From an uncultured Lentisphaerota bacterium (GTDB taxonomy: Bacteria > Verrucomicrobiota > Kiritimatiellia > CAIQIC01), in assembly GCA_903889245.1 (NCBI GenBank), contig CAISWQ010000003.1, forward strand, positions 1 through 62,256: a DNA stretch of 62,256 nucleotides. Reading direction: 5' to 3'. The notes under the pieces are model-generated. The model had not been told where the DNA came from. It searched no databases and saw nothing but the letters and a program-made list of their open reading frames with translations. A program made the translations under genes and the position numbers. Position 1 is the first letter of the stretch. The number at the start of each line of letters is the position of its first letter. Shown here one piece after another: positions 24,512 to 34,350 of the stretch.

Positions 24512-26188
24512 TTACGGCGCGGCCGGGTGCGCCTTTTGCAACAAGTCGCCGAAGGCGGGCAGCAGTTTGTATTTCTTCTGCCACGGTGTGTACATAAAGC
24601 CGCGCACGCCCTTGGTCTGTTCGGCGAGCTTGATCCAGCCCTCCACACTCTTGAGGTTGTCGGCGTCGTAGTAGCAGCAGCAGATGGTGGCGAAACCGGC
24701 GTCGGCAAAAAACTTGAGGTTCTTCTCGCGCGGCGCGCCGCCCCAGACGGCGATGGTCAGGTCCTGCGGGATGTGCTTCCACGAGCCGGTGAAGTCGCCC
24801 TCGACGAGGTAGTAGTTGCCGTGTGCGTTGTGGTGCGGATCGAACATATCCGACCAGACGAGCACCTCGACGCCGGGGTTGTGACGGCGCAGCGCTTCCG
24901 CCTGTCGCGTCACGCAAGCGCCGATAAGCCTGGCCATGTCCTGGCCGCGGCACGCCGCGCAGGTGCCGCCCATGCGGACCTCGTCCATGCCCAGCAGCAC
25001 GCGGCGCGGCTTCAGATGTTGGGCGAGCAGCCGCGCCTCCTCGTCGAAAATCTCGTAGAGCTTGGGCTCGCCCATGCAGAGCGTGACCTGCGAGTCGTGG
25101 ATCAGCATCGGGTGATACCAGCTCACCTTGAGCTGCTGGCCCTCGGTGATGCGCGAGCCGGGCGGCAGCATGAGCGGCAGGCCCGCGCCTTCCGGCACGC
25201 GGTAGGGATTGAACTGCGCATCCACCAGCGGCGCGTAGTCGCGGCCCTCGGTGAACGTCGTCGCGCCATCGCTGCTGCGGACCGTGACCGGTGTGCCGGG
25301 CCGGCGCAGCACGTTGAGCGGGCCGACTTCTTCGAGCGCCCAGTCGTCGAGCCAGAGCTTGCCGGACTGGCCGCCCCACATGCCGGCGTAGATGCGCACG
25401 GTTTCGTTGGAGAGGCTGTTGAAGAGCATCGTCAGCTTGCGCCAGTCGGCGGTCGGCTGCAGGTTGAACGCGCGCGGCGCGAGGTTGCGGTTGCCCACGA
25501 GCACCTGCATCATGAAGGCGTGCGCGGGCTGCAGGTTCTCGGTCTTCACCCAGGCGCTCAAGCGGTAGCAGCGATAGGGCCGCACGCTAACGGTTTGCAT
25601 CACGCGCCCGTGCCCGTGCGGATTCGACGCGAAATTTTCCAGCCGGATCGCCGCAGTGCCGCCGTGCTTCACGGCGGTGTCGGCGAAGCTGACGACGCCG
25701 GGATCGTCATGAAAACCAAAGCCCTTGAACTTGTTGCCCTTGAACTGCTCGAAGTCGCCATTGACCAGCTTTGCGGAAGGCGCGGGCACAAACCGCGCCT
25801 CGCCGCCGTGTGCGACGAACGGCGCCTCCACCACCGGCAGGCCCTCGGCCAGATGCCGGTCGTGGCCCAGCACGCCGCCGCCGTAGCCGACGGAAAAAAC
25901 CGTCGGGATCAATTCCAGCTTGAGCCGCGCGCAGGTCTGCTGCACGGCGTCGAGCCGGCGGAAGAAGTCCGGCGATTTCTTGCACAGCGCGTCGAGGCCG
26001 CACGAGAGCACGGCACCGTTGAGGCCGTGCGCCGCGCCGTCCTCCAGCACCTTGGTGATCTCGGCGACATCGGCGTCCTGGCCCAGGCCCCAGCCGAAAA
26101 GCCAGACCCAGCGGTCGGGATAGGGCGCGGCAGCGGCGCGCAGGGCGCACATCGCGCAGAGCAGCAGCAACCAGTGACGAATCTTCAT
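24512..26188 (-). CDS. secreted glycoside-hydrolase-like protein with inserted carbohydrate-binding-like module
   Basis: 558 residues with a signal peptide (1-20). The first ~130 residues and the C-terminal half (about 350-558) read as parts of one TIM barrel (WVWLFGWGLGQD; LIPTVFSVGYGG; LLGMDEVRMGGTCAAC; EVLVWSDMFDPHHNAHGNYY). Residues ~140-300 look like a jelly-roll binding module (LVNGDFEQ, YRLSAWVKTENL, WLDDWALEEV). MDE could supply an acid/base pair, as in GH20-like enzymes, but I cannot assign a family. The start at 26188 gives the best signal peptide; 26197 is an alternative. Confidence 0.65.
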   Translation of the reverse strand: MKIRHWLLLLCAMCALRAAAAPYPDRWVWLFGWGLGQDADVAEITKVLEDGAAHGLNGAVLSCGLDALCKKSPDFFRRLDAVQQTCARLKLELIPTVFSVGYGGGVLGHDRHLAEGLPVVEAPFVAHGGEARFVPAPSAKLVNGDFEQFKGNKFKGFGFHDDPGVVSFADTAVKHGGTAAIRLENFASNPHGHGRVMQTVSVRPYRCYRLSAWVKTENLQPAHAFMMQVLVGNRNLAPRAFNLQPTADWRKLTMLFNSLSNETVRIYAGMWGGQSGKLWLDDWALEEVGPLNVLRRPGTPVTVRSSDGATTFTEGRDYAPLVDAQFNPYRVPEGAGLPLMLPPGSRITEGQQLKVSWYHPMLIHDSQVTLCMGEPKLYEIFDEEARLLAQHLKPRRVLLGMDEVRMGGTCAACRGQDMARLIGACVTRQAEALRRHNPGVEVLVWSDMFDPHHNAHGNYYLVEGDFTGSWKHIPQDLTIAVWGGAPREKNLKFFADAGFATICCCYYDADNLKSVEGWIKLAEQTKGVRGFMYTPWQKKYKLLPAFGDLLQKAHPAAP

Positions 26189-26282
26189 GGCGCGCATGAT
26201 GCGAAGACCGCCGGCCTTTGGCCAGCCCAAAGAGTGTCAGCAAGATTGACTCGCGACGCGAAGCCCCTACACTCCCGCCTCC

Positions 26283-27860
26283 ATGAACACGACTCTGTTG
26301 CGCGGGATGGGCTGCGCGTTGCTTTCTTCCTGGCTGACGGCCGGGGCGGCGAGCGACTGGCCGCAGTGGCGCGGGCCGCAACGCGATGGTCGCCTGATTG
26401 AGAGCTCGCCGTTGGCCGACCAGTGGCCCACCTCCGGTATCAAGAAACTGTGGGACAGCGAGGAGATGCCCTCCGACGACAGCGGCGGGTTTAGCAGCCC
26501 GATCGCGGCCGGCGGCAAGGTCTTCGTCTCCGTCGTGTGGCATCGCGAGGTGCCGAGTGAGACACGCGCCATTGACGACATCGTGATGCGGCAGCTCGGC
26601 TACCAATCGGTCGCCGGCTGGCCGAAGGATATCGTTGCAAACATGGAAAAGACGCGGCGCGAACTCGATCCAAATCTGATGGGCGCGGAGTACGACAAGT
26701 TCGTCCAGGATTGGCTCGAGAAGCACCTCGACGCGAAGAAGCGGCAGACAAGCGCTGGCTTTGTACGCGGCCGGTTCAACCGGCGTAACGACGCGATCCC
26801 GCTGGAGGTTTATGACAAGCTGTTGACCGTTTCGAAGAAGCGGTTCCCCAGCCAGGCGGCGATGGAGGAATGGGTCAACGCGCAGAACTTTGGCGAGAAG
26901 CTCGCCAAAGAGATCATTGCCGCCGTCCCGCCGACGATGCGGGAAGCCGACGACGTGGTGCTTTGCCTCGACCTTGCCACCGGCAAGACGCTCTGGACCT
27001 TCAAAGCGCCTGGCGAGCCGGTCGGCCGTATGGCTTCGAGCACGCCGTGTCTCGCCGAAGGGAAAGTCTTCGCGCTCGGCAGTCTGAACTGTTATGCCGT
27101 GGACGCACAGACCGGCCAGCGGGTCTGGGCCGCGCCGCTGCCCGCGAAGGGTCCGGCCTCGTCACCGCTGGTCGCCGAGGGCCTCGTCGTCGCCAACGCC
27201 GGCAAGCTCATCGCGTTTGACGCGGCGACCGGCAAGCAACTCTGGACTCAAGCCAAGGCCGGCGGCGGCAATGCTTCGCCCGTGGTGTGGAAATGCGGCG
27301 AGAAGAGCGTGGTCATTTGTAACGGCAAAGCGCTGACCGGTGTGGACCTCAAGACGGGCGCGCTGCTCTGGACGACACCGGCCGGCGGCGACTGTACGCC
27401 CGCGCTCGCCGCCGACCTGCTCGCCGTACAGACCTCCAACGCGAAGATCGGCATCATGGCTGGCAAACTGACCGCGACCAATTTCGTTCAGACATGGACT
27501 CTGCCCTATGATCCGCTGCGGTCCCAGTCGAGCCCGCTGATCATGGATGGCCACGTCTACCTGATGGACGACAATTTCCACTGGTGTTTCGACCTCGCCA
27601 CTGGCAAGCAGCTCTGGAAGGAGAAGGTGCCCTCCTCGACCATCTCCTCGCCGGTGCTGGCCGATGGCAAGGCCTATCTGCTGGTCAACGGCGGCGCGAA
27701 GATCATGATGCTGAAGCTGACGCCGGAAAAATGTACACAACTCGGTCAAGCCAGCGTTCGCGCGCTCGGCGTGCCATCCCCCGCCATCGCCGATGGCAAG
27801 CTAATCCTCCGCGGCCGCAAAGGCGTTACCTGTTACAGCCTGACCACACCCACACCGTAA
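26283..27860 (+). CDS. secreted PQQ-type beta-propeller protein
   Basis: 525 residues with a signal peptide (1-23). The mature start, DWPQWRGPQRDG, is typical of the large PVC family of outer-membrane-like beta-propellers. Repeats of the GKTLWTF, GQRVWAAPL, GKQLWTQ and GALLWTT type are pyrrolo-quinoline-quinone blade signatures, although these proteins rarely bind PQQ. An unusual helical insertion fills residues ~95-205. A BamB-like scaffold or sugar-binding role is possible. The gene is divergent from the preceding GH-like gene. Confidence 0.82.
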   Translation: MNTTLLRGMGCALLSSWLTAGAASDWPQWRGPQRDGRLIESSPLADQWPTSGIKKLWDSEEMPSDDSGGFSSPIAAGGKVFVSVVWHREVPSETRAIDDIVMRQLGYQSVAGWPKDIVANMEKTRRELDPNLMGAEYDKFVQDWLEKHLDAKKRQTSAGFVRGRFNRRNDAIPLEVYDKLLTVSKKRFPSQAAMEEWVNAQNFGEKLAKEIIAAVPPTMREADDVVLCLDLATGKTLWTFKAPGEPVGRMASSTPCLAEGKVFALGSLNCYAVDAQTGQRVWAAPLPAKGPASSPLVAEGLVVANAGKLIAFDAATGKQLWTQAKAGGGNASPVVWKCGEKSVVICNGKALTGVDLKTGALLWTTPAGGDCTPALAADLLAVQTSNAKIGIMAGKLTATNFVQTWTLPYDPLRSQSSPLIMDGHVYLMDDNFHWCFDLATGKQLWKEKVPSSTISSPVLADGKAYLLVNGGAKIMMLKLTPEKCTQLGQASVRALGVPSPAIADGKLILRGRKGVTCYSLTTPTP

Positions 27861-27893
27861 CTATAGGGCAGGCCACGTCCTCCAACACTTGCG

Positions 27894-30800
27894 TCAAGGT
27901 TGGGGTGCGAGCTTCACCGCGGTCCGCAGTTGCACCGGGCCGAGCAGGCCGGAGGGCAGGGGCTCATCGGCCTTCGTCCAGTGATGCCACGTGGTGAAGG
28001 TCAGGCGGCCGGTCGGGCTCGGCTTGCCCTCGGTGACCCACGGCGGAATGCTCTTGAGCTGGATGCCGTTCCACTCGCGGTCCTCGGGCAACTGCTCATC
28101 GCCGATCAGCCGGTTCGGCCAGAGGTTCGTCACCTGTACTTCAAGTTCGTTCTTGCCGTCGCGCAGCACGTCGGTGACCTCGACGCGGAACGGCGGCTTC
28201 CACAGGATGCCGAGATCCTTCCCGTTGAGCTTCACCTCGGCGATGTTCTTCACCAAGCCAAGATCAAGGAAGAGTTTCTGTCCGGCGGTGGCGGCCTTGG
28301 CGTCGAACGTCTTCTTGTAACTCGCCGTCCCGGAAAAATATTTCACGCCCCGATCGGCGTGGTCGGTCCACGAGATGAGCTTGTCGAGCTTGATGGCAGC
28401 GGGCGCGCCCCAGTTCGGCGGGAACGCAAGGTCCCACGCGCCGGCGAGCTCGACGGGCGCGGGCACGGCGTCCGCCTTGACTTTGAGCGTCTGGCCGGCG
28501 GCGGTCTTCAGCTCGACGGTGACGGGCTGCCACGCATAGACGGCGGCCCGGCCATCGCTGCCGACCGCGAGGTCGAACGCCACCGGCGGCGTGGGCCGGT
28601 CGCTCTCGTCGGGCAGCATCAGGGTCTGGTGCTCGCGCAGTTGGAGGAACTTCGTCGCGCCACGATAGGAGTAGGTGACGCGTAGTTCCTTGGGCGTCAG
28701 GTAGGCCGGATCGCGGCCCACGAGCTTGTTTTCGACCTGCGCCTCGAGCGTGCCATGGTTCACGAGCGCGGCCAGCTTCGCGGTGACGTCCACGGCCTGT
28801 TCGTTCTTTGGCTCGACGACGTCGCCGATGAGGCCGTAGAGCGCGCGGATGATTTCGGCCCCGGCGGGGATTTCGAGCGTCGCGTTCTCGGTCACGGTCT
28901 GGACTTTGCGCTCGCCGTTCAGCAGGTACTCGACGCGCATTTCCTTGACCTCGTTGCTGGCGGGATCGCCGCCGGCAAAATCGTTCGAGGCCTTGATCTT
29001 CCGGTTGCCGGACTTCACGGCCTGCTTGACCCTGGCGGTGAGGTCCACGCAATCGTCTTTGACCGTGCCGAAGACGCCGTACTCGGCCTTGATGATCTTC
29101 AGCTCCGGCGGCGGCTCCGTCGCGACAGCGCCGGCCTGCGCCTGCTGCACGGCGGTGACATGGTCGGCCGGCGCGGCGTCGCGGAAGACGACGAACACCG
29201 AGCCGGCGGGGTCGAAGCGCAGCGGCACGGTCGTGCGGCCATCCTGCTCGGAGAAGACCGGCGCCTTTTCCATCACGCCCGTATCCGGATGCCACAGCTC
29301 CGGCTGCTTGCCGCTGACGCGGAACGTACAGGCGACTTCCGTGCTCGCTTCCTTCTGGTTCGAGACGAAGAAAATGTCCGCGCCTTCCGCCACGCGATGG
29401 ATATAGGCCATCGCGGCGGGCGCCTTGGTCTTCTTTGCCTTGGGCGCGGGCGTGCTAAGGGAGGCGCCCTCGGCCTCGAAGTCCGGCGGGAGGCCGAGCG
29501 CGGCGAGCGCGTCGCTCGCCGACTGATCCTTGATGCCCTTGGCCCAGAGTTCATCGGCGAGCTGCTTGACCTCGGCATCGCACTGCGGGTAGCCGGAGAG
29601 GCTCGGCGAGCGCGTGGGCTTTTTGCCCACGATGAGCGCGCCGGCGTCGGCGAGCTGCTTGAGCTTGCGCAGCACGGCGGGCGTCATCACGCCCTCGTCG
29701 GCGAGCGCGAGCACGCGGTAGCTCATGCCGCTGGGCAGCACGAGGCGGCCATCCTTGACGCTGACGAGCTTGAGCAGCGCCTCGGCGCAGCACAGGTCAT
29801 AGTCGTAGCCCGGTGGCAGCCCGCCGCCGCGCCCGCCGTTGGGCGCGCCTTCGCCGGAGAAGAAGAGCACGTCGCCGAAGAACCGGCCGCTCTGCAGCAG
29901 GTACTGGCTGCGCGCGATGTAGGTGAGCCACGCGCGGCTCTGCTCCCACCACGTCAGCGTGCGCTCGAAGTGTGTGCCCCACTGGCCCATCGTCATGCCG
30001 GGGTAGCGCGTCGGGTTCGCCCACGGCTGGTGCGCGTAGCGGTGGAAGATGTAGCGGTTGATGCCGCCGCACCACACGAGGTCGCCCTGCGCCTTGATCG
30101 AGAAGGGGTCCTTGAGCCACTTGCCCTGCTCGGGCGCGGCGGTGAACGCCTCGGCGCCGACGAACTTACGGCCATAGACGTGCGCGAGCGTCGAGGCGAA
30201 CTTCGCGTTGCCGGGGCTGCCGCCGCCGGGCCAGAACTCGCCCATGGGAATGTCGGCATAGGCGCCGTATTGCAGGTCGTCACTCGGGCAGTTGCCATAG
30301 GGCTCGCAGGAAAAGAGCAAACCGCTCTTGTGCGCCATCTCGGCGAATTTGCCCGCGTAGTTTTCCGCGAACAGGTCGGCAATCACGCGGCGGAAATCCC
30401 ACAGGAAGCGCTCGGTGACCTCGGGGCTATCCACGATGCGACCGGTCAGCACCGGCAGGAAGCGGACACAGTCATAGCCGCGGCGCTTTTGGAATTCCTC
30501 GCGGAACTTCGCGGTCCAGTTCTGCGTGCCCACCTCGTAGCTATCGACCAGCACGTTGTTGAAGGACTGGCCCGCGAGCGGGCCGAGCGCGGCGAGCAGC
30601 TTGCCCATCCCGCCATCCCAGAACGCCTGCGCGGCCTCGGCGGAGAGCTTGTCCACCTCGAGCCCCGTGCCGCTCTTCGGCGCGGGATGGTTGTTGCGGC
30701 CGTTCGGCGTGTAACCGAAGCGCACGATCCGCCAGTTGCCCGCCGGCGCGTCCCACGCCAGCTTGCCGTCCTTGGCCATCTTGTCGGAGAGATCCATGAT

Positions 30801-31820
30801 CTCGCCCTGCTGCACGACCTCGCTGGGCGCGGCGTCCGCGCTCGCGCCCATGCGGACATCGCCGCCGCGGTCGAGGAAGATTTTGCCCGCCAGCCCATCG
30901 ATGCCCAGTCGTGGCGAAAGCTCCACCTCGCCGAGCGAGAACTGCTTCATCTTCGAGTCAATCGAGGTCACGAGCAGCCGGAAATGTTTCGCGGTGACCG
31001 GCTGGAACGTGAACGTGCTCTGCCCGCCGCCGCGCCCGATGCTGATGTTATCCACGGCGCGGAATTTCTGGCCATCGTCGGAGACCTCCAGCTTGCCGCG
31101 CAAACTGCGGATGCCGCCGGTCGGCGTGATCACGAGCGTGCGCGCGGTGAACGGCTTCGCAAACTCAAGCAGGACGAACTGCGGCTTGCCCGCGGTCGGC
31201 GGCGTGAACGCCAGCGCCGAACTCGCCTTGCCATCCACCAGCTTCGCGCCTTCGCCCTTCTTCGCGCTGGTCGTCACCTTGACTCCCGCGTCCTGCATCC
31301 TTACGGCCTCCGCCGCCGGCACGCGGAACGCCAGCACGGCGATGTCGCGGTAACAATCGAGCTTCGCCGGCGGCTGCGGCAGCACACCCTCGAACTTCGC
31401 CGGGCCCAGCACCGGCGTCTCGCTGTGGGTGACGATCTGCATGCCGTGCTCCGGCTTCGTCCACGGCCCGCCGCTGGAGGACCAGCCCGCGCAGTTGTGG
31501 ATGCAGATTTCGACGCCGAGCCGCTGCGCCTCGGCCGCCGCGTGCTTGACCAGCCCGCGCCACTCATCGGTGTTGTACTCGACCGGCCCCAGCGGGATGC
31601 CGCAATCCGCGTTGAAGATCTGCGCCCCGCCGACGCCCACGCGCGCCATCGCCTCGAGGTCGGCGGTGATGCCCTCCTTGGTGATGTTGCCGTTCATCCA
31701 GTGCCACCACGTATGCGCGCGCGCCGAGGGCGGCGGGTTCACGAAGTTCGCCGCCAGATCCTCCGCCTGCACTGCACCCGCCAGCAACACAGCCACCAAC
31801 CCGATGATGAAACGCGTCAT
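27894..31820 (-). CDS. giant secreted GH106-like alpha-L-rhamnosidase
   Basis: 1308 residues. A signal peptide (1-19) is followed by the GH106 hallmark start (SARAHTWWHWMNGNI, then GITADLEAMARVGVGGAQIF), a TIM barrel over about 20-500, and inserted and C-terminal beta domains. One of these is a galactose-binding-like segment near the end (FSGTASYKKTFD, VKLNGKDLGILWKPPFRV). GH106 enzymes remove rhamnose from pectic or algal polysaccharides. A repeated ~90-residue Ig-like segment (about 960-1150) appears twice. AGGAGC precedes the ATG at 31820. Confidence 0.85.
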   Translation of the reverse strand: MTRFIIGLVAVLLAGAVQAEDLAANFVNPPPSARAHTWWHWMNGNITKEGITADLEAMARVGVGGAQIFNADCGIPLGPVEYNTDEWRGLVKHAAAEAQRLGVEICIHNCAGWSSSGGPWTKPEHGMQIVTHSETPVLGPAKFEGVLPQPPAKLDCYRDIAVLAFRVPAAEAVRMQDAGVKVTTSAKKGEGAKLVDGKASSALAFTPPTAGKPQFVLLEFAKPFTARTLVITPTGGIRSLRGKLEVSDDGQKFRAVDNISIGRGGGQSTFTFQPVTAKHFRLLVTSIDSKMKQFSLGEVELSPRLGIDGLAGKIFLDRGGDVRMGASADAAPSEVVQQGEIMDLSDKMAKDGKLAWDAPAGNWRIVRFGYTPNGRNNHPAPKSGTGLEVDKLSAEAAQAFWDGGMGKLLAALGPLAGQSFNNVLVDSYEVGTQNWTAKFREEFQKRRGYDCVRFLPVLTGRIVDSPEVTERFLWDFRRVIADLFAENYAGKFAEMAHKSGLLFSCEPYGNCPSDDLQYGAYADIPMGEFWPGGGSPGNAKFASTLAHVYGRKFVGAEAFTAAPEQGKWLKDPFSIKAQGDLVWCGGINRYIFHRYAHQPWANPTRYPGMTMGQWGTHFERTLTWWEQSRAWLTYIARSQYLLQSGRFFGDVLFFSGEGAPNGGRGGGLPPGYDYDLCCAEALLKLVSVKDGRLVLPSGMSYRVLALADEGVMTPAVLRKLKQLADAGALIVGKKPTRSPSLSGYPQCDAEVKQLADELWAKGIKDQSASDALAALGLPPDFEAEGASLSTPAPKAKKTKAPAAMAYIHRVAEGADIFFVSNQKEASTEVACTFRVSGKQPELWHPDTGVMEKAPVFSEQDGRTTVPLRFDPAGSVFVVFRDAAPADHVTAVQQAQAGAVATEPPPELKIIKAEYGVFGTVKDDCVDLTARVKQAVKSGNRKIKASNDFAGGDPASNEVKEMRVEYLLNGERKVQTVTENATLEIPAGAEIIRALYGLIGDVVEPKNEQAVDVTAKLAALVNHGTLEAQVENKLVGRDPAYLTPKELRVTYSYRGATKFLQLREHQTLMLPDESDRPTPPVAFDLAVGSDGRAAVYAWQPVTVELKTAAGQTLKVKADAVPAPVELAGAWDLAFPPNWGAPAAIKLDKLISWTDHADRGVKYFSGTASYKKTFDAKAATAGQKLFLDLGLVKNIAEVKLNGKDLGILWKPPFRVEVTDVLRDGKNELEVQVTNLWPNRLIGDEQLPEDREWNGIQLKSIPPWVTEGKPSPTGRLTFTTWHHWTKADEPLPSGLLGPVQLRTAVKLAPQP

Positions 31821-31855
31821 GATTTGCTCCTGTTTGCGACAACCGCCGCGCAGTT

Positions 31856-31932
31856 TTCCAAACCCTGGAAAATAAAACGAGGCTTTTTCCAAGCCCTGGA
31901 AAATTCCAGGGGATTTATTCCAAAGCTCGGAA
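31856..31932. repeat. palindrome array 7, three units
   Basis: Cores are centred at 31863, 31894 and 31925 (pitch 31 and 31). It lies 36 bases upstream of the GH106-like start, in the 5' region between that gene and the AraC regulator on the same strand. Confidence 0.94.
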
Positions 31933-32004
31933 ACGTGACCGGCCACGCCGGCGCCCGGCCCGCCCGTGCTACTCGGAAATCCCCGGCCTCCCGCCCCTCG
32001 TTAC

Positions 32005-32892
32005 TCACGCGCCGCGGAGCTGGCGGATGGCGGCGGGGGTGACGCCGTAGATTTTCTTGAAGGCGTGGGAGAAGTGGAACGCATCGGCGAAGCCGCTGCG
32101 CGCGGCGACTTCCTTCACCATCAACTCGGTGTCCTGCAACAGCGCCGCGCCGCGCTGGAGCCGCGCGCGCAGCAAAAGCTGGTACGGGCTGCGACCCTCG
32201 AAGCGGCGGAACAGGCGGCACAAATATTCCGGGCTGATGTGGCACCGCGCCGCGGCCTCGGCGACGGTCGGCAGTTCCGCGCCACGCTCGTCGAGAAATT
32301 CGCGGCAGCGGACATAGGCGGCGTAGGCGTTGGAGCGCGCGGCGTCGTAGGGCACGGCGCGGTCGGCGAGCGTCAGCAGCAGGTTTTCCGCGAGGTTGGC
32401 GCAGATGCGCGGCGTGTGACGGCGGTGTTGGAGCGCGGCGTGGAGCAGGTCATCGAGCAGCGTGCGGATGCGCACGGGCGCGGGCACCCGGCTCACGCGG
32501 CCGGGCGGCAGGCCCGCCGCGCGCAGCAGCGGCGCGGCGCGCGGGCCGGCGAAGTCGAGGAAGTACTTCAGCAGCGGCTGCTCGCGGTTGCTGCGGATGT
32601 CGTGCGCCATGCGCGGGCCGTAGGCGAAGACCACGCCCGGCGCGAGGCGGTAGCGGCGGCCCGCGAGCACCAGCTCGCCCGCGCCGCCGGCAACGAACTC
32701 GACGCAGAGGTAGGGGAAGTTCGTGCGGCGGATGCGGTAGTCGGGCGCGCAGCGCTCCCAGCCGCCGCTGATCACCGTCAGCGCCGCGTCCGCGCGCGGC
32801 CGCAGGTCGAGCAGGAACCGCTGCGCGGACTGGACCTGCACGCTGTAGAAGTCCGGCGTGGTCTCCGGCGCGATGGGCTTACGGGATTTCAT
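32005..32892 (-). CDS. AraC-family transcriptional regulator
   Basis: 295 residues. An N-terminal cupin-like sensing domain (GELVLAGRRYRLAPGVVFAYGP) and a C-terminal double helix-turn-helix (TVAEAAARCHISPEYLCRLFRR, split; then VKEVAARSGFADAFHFSHAFKK). Architecture and length fit sugar-responsive AraC activators. It is divergent from the fucose operon (starting 33239) and upstream of the GH106-like gene on its own strand, so either may be its target. The effector is unknown; L-fucose or L-rhamnose are reasonable guesses. Confidence 0.88.
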   Translation of the reverse strand: MKSRKPIAPETTPDFYSVQVQSAQRFLLDLRPRADAALTVISGGWERCAPDYRIRRTNFPYLCVEFVAGGAGELVLAGRRYRLAPGVVFAYGPRMAHDIRSNREQPLLKYFLDFAGPRAAPLLRAAGLPPGRVSRVPAPVRIRTLLDDLLHAALQHRRHTPRICANLAENLLLTLADRAVPYDAARSNAYAAYVRCREFLDERGAELPTVAEAAARCHISPEYLCRLFRRFEGRSPYQLLLRARLQRGAALLQDTELMVKEVAARSGFADAFHFSHAFKKIYGVTPAAIRQLRGA

Positions 32893-32944
32893 GGATCTGA
32901 GAAGTAGAAAGTCAGATGTAAGATTTCCAAATTTTTCCCCGCTG

Positions 32945-33017
32945 GTGGGCGGGAGCTACAGCTCCCGCACAACACAACCACAGGCTGATGAACGCGGGAG
33001 CTGTAGCTCCCGCCCAC
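32945..33017. repeat. twinned hairpin cassette (REP/BIME-like)
   Basis: GTGGGCGGGAGCTACAGCTCCCGC at the left is mirrored by GCGGGAGCTGTAGCTCCCGCCCAC at the right, read here as two hairpins with a ~25-base spacer. The same cassette with a slightly different left loop occurs at 3781-3847. It occupies part of the 346-base gap between the AraC gene and the fucose operon. Confidence 0.85.
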
Positions 33018-33136
33018 AAACCCGGCTTTGCTCATGTTTCGCCTCACGATTCGGCTCGCGAGCCGCGTCCGGTCTTCCCATATCCCGCATCCGGCATCGC
33101 GCGACGCTGCGAAGAATGCCGCGCAAGCGGGGGCTG

Positions 33137-33162
33137 GTCAAGAATTGACATGCGATGGTCAA
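33137..33162. promoter_or_regulatory. possible operator/-35 region of the fucose operon
   Basis: Three half-sites lie close together: GTCAA (33137-33141), TTGAC (33145-33149) and GTCAA (33158-33162). They make two overlapping inverted pairs. TTGACA is also a consensus -35, but no good -10 follows at 17 bp. The site is 77 bases upstream of the first operon gene, in a region shared with the divergent AraC gene. Confidence 0.3.
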
Positions 33163-33238
33163 TCTTTGGCATTTACGCCCGCGCGGGCAAAACCTAGGCT
33201 GCGCGCGGTCGCCACAACCGGCGGCCGGGGAGAGCGCG

Positions 33239-34282
33239 ATGAAACGTCAGGCTTTCGGTCGGACAGGATTGGACATGCCGCCGATCATCTTCGGCACGAG
33301 CTGCCTCGGCAACCTCTACGAGGCGCTGCCGTGGGCGACCAAGCTCGCGATCCTGCGCGAATTTTTCAAACACGTGCCCGCGCCGGTGGCGCTGGACTCG
33401 GCGGGCAAGTACGGCGCGGGCCTCGCGCTGGAGGTCATCGGCCAAGGCTGTCGCGAACTCGGCATCCCGGCGGCGAACCTCGTGTTGAGCAACAAGCTCG
33501 CGTGGGTGCAGACGCCGCTGACCGGCCCGGAGCCGACGTTCGAGCCGGGCGCGTGGGCCGATCTCAAGCACGACGCCGTCCAGAAGATCAGCTACGACGG
33601 CATCCTCGCATGCTGGCAGCAGGGCTGCGCGCTCGTCGGCGCGCCCTATCAGCCGCAGCTCGCGAGCGTGCATGATCCCGATGAATATCTGTTCGCCGCC
33701 AAGACGCCCGCCGAGCGTAAGCAGCGCTGGGCCGACGTGCTCGGCGCCTACCGCGCGCTGACCGAATTGAAGCAGCAGGGCAAGGTCAAGGCCGTCGGCG
33801 TCGGTTCCAAGGATTGGAAAACCATCCGCGAGATCGCCGCCGCGGTGGAACTCGACTGGGTCATGCTCGCGTGCAGCCTGACGATTTACACGCACCCGCC
33901 GGAGCTGCTCGCGTTCATCGCCGATCTGCACCGCCGCGGTATCGGCATCGTCAACAGCGCCGTGTTCAACGCCGGCTTCCTGACCGGCGGCGCGTTCTTC
34001 GACTACCGCAAGCTCGACCCGGCCAAGGCAGAGGACCAGCCCTACTTCGCGTGGCGCGAAAAATTCTTCGCACTCTGCAAGCAGTTCGCGGTCAAACCCG
34101 CCGTCGCCTGCGTCCAGTTCGGCATGACGCCGCCAGGCGTCGCCAGCATCGCGCTCAACACCAGCAAGCCCGACCGCGTGAAGCAGAATGTCGAGCTGGT
34201 TCAGACCGCCGTCCCTCCGACATTCTGGACCGCCTGTAAGGACGCCGGGCTGATCGCGCGCGATTATCCGTACGCTGGGTAA
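33239..34282 (+). CDS. aldo/keto reductase, probable L-fucose dehydrogenase
   Basis: Probably oxidises L-fucose at C1 to L-fuconolactone with NAD(P). The AKR tetrad is present: D53, Y58 (LDSAGKYG), K86 (LSNKLAW) and H145 (SVHDPDEY). The first ~60 residues follow the D-threo-aldose/L-fucose dehydrogenase type. 347 residues. The substrate is inferred from the neighbours: a fuconolactonase-like enzyme, a fucose mutarotase and a fucose permease. The start at 33239 has a weak GGGGAGAG upstream. It is the first gene of a six-gene operon. Confidence 0.82.
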   Translation: MKRQAFGRTGLDMPPIIFGTSCLGNLYEALPWATKLAILREFFKHVPAPVALDSAGKYGAGLALEVIGQGCRELGIPAANLVLSNKLAWVQTPLTGPEPTFEPGAWADLKHDAVQKISYDGILACWQQGCALVGAPYQPQLASVHDPDEYLFAAKTPAERKQRWADVLGAYRALTELKQQGKVKAVGVGSKDWKTIREIAAAVELDWVMLACSLTIYTHPPELLAFIADLHRRGIGIVNSAVFNAGFLTGGAFFDYRKLDPAKAEDQPYFAWREKFFALCKQFAVKPAVACVQFGMTPPGVASIALNTSKPDRVKQNVELVQTAVPPTFWTACKDAGLIARDYPYAG

Positions 34283-34350
34283 AGAGGATTACGATTAGGA
34301 TGAGGAGCAGGATTAGGAAATCGAACAGCGCGACCAAGGACAAATGACCA

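Noticed and set aside
28755-32042. A 1095-residue plus-strand protein opposite the GH106-like gene
   Set aside because: It is the antisense frame of a GC-rich gene with mirrored codon bias, has Arg/Ala-rich composition and no domains. The minus-strand protein has a signal peptide and family motifs.
33805-33819. Functional copy of the palindrome inside the aldo/keto reductase
   Set aside because: It is a single copy with no partner at 31 bp, and the codons encode GSKDWK, a sequence expected in this enzyme family, so it is probably coincidence.
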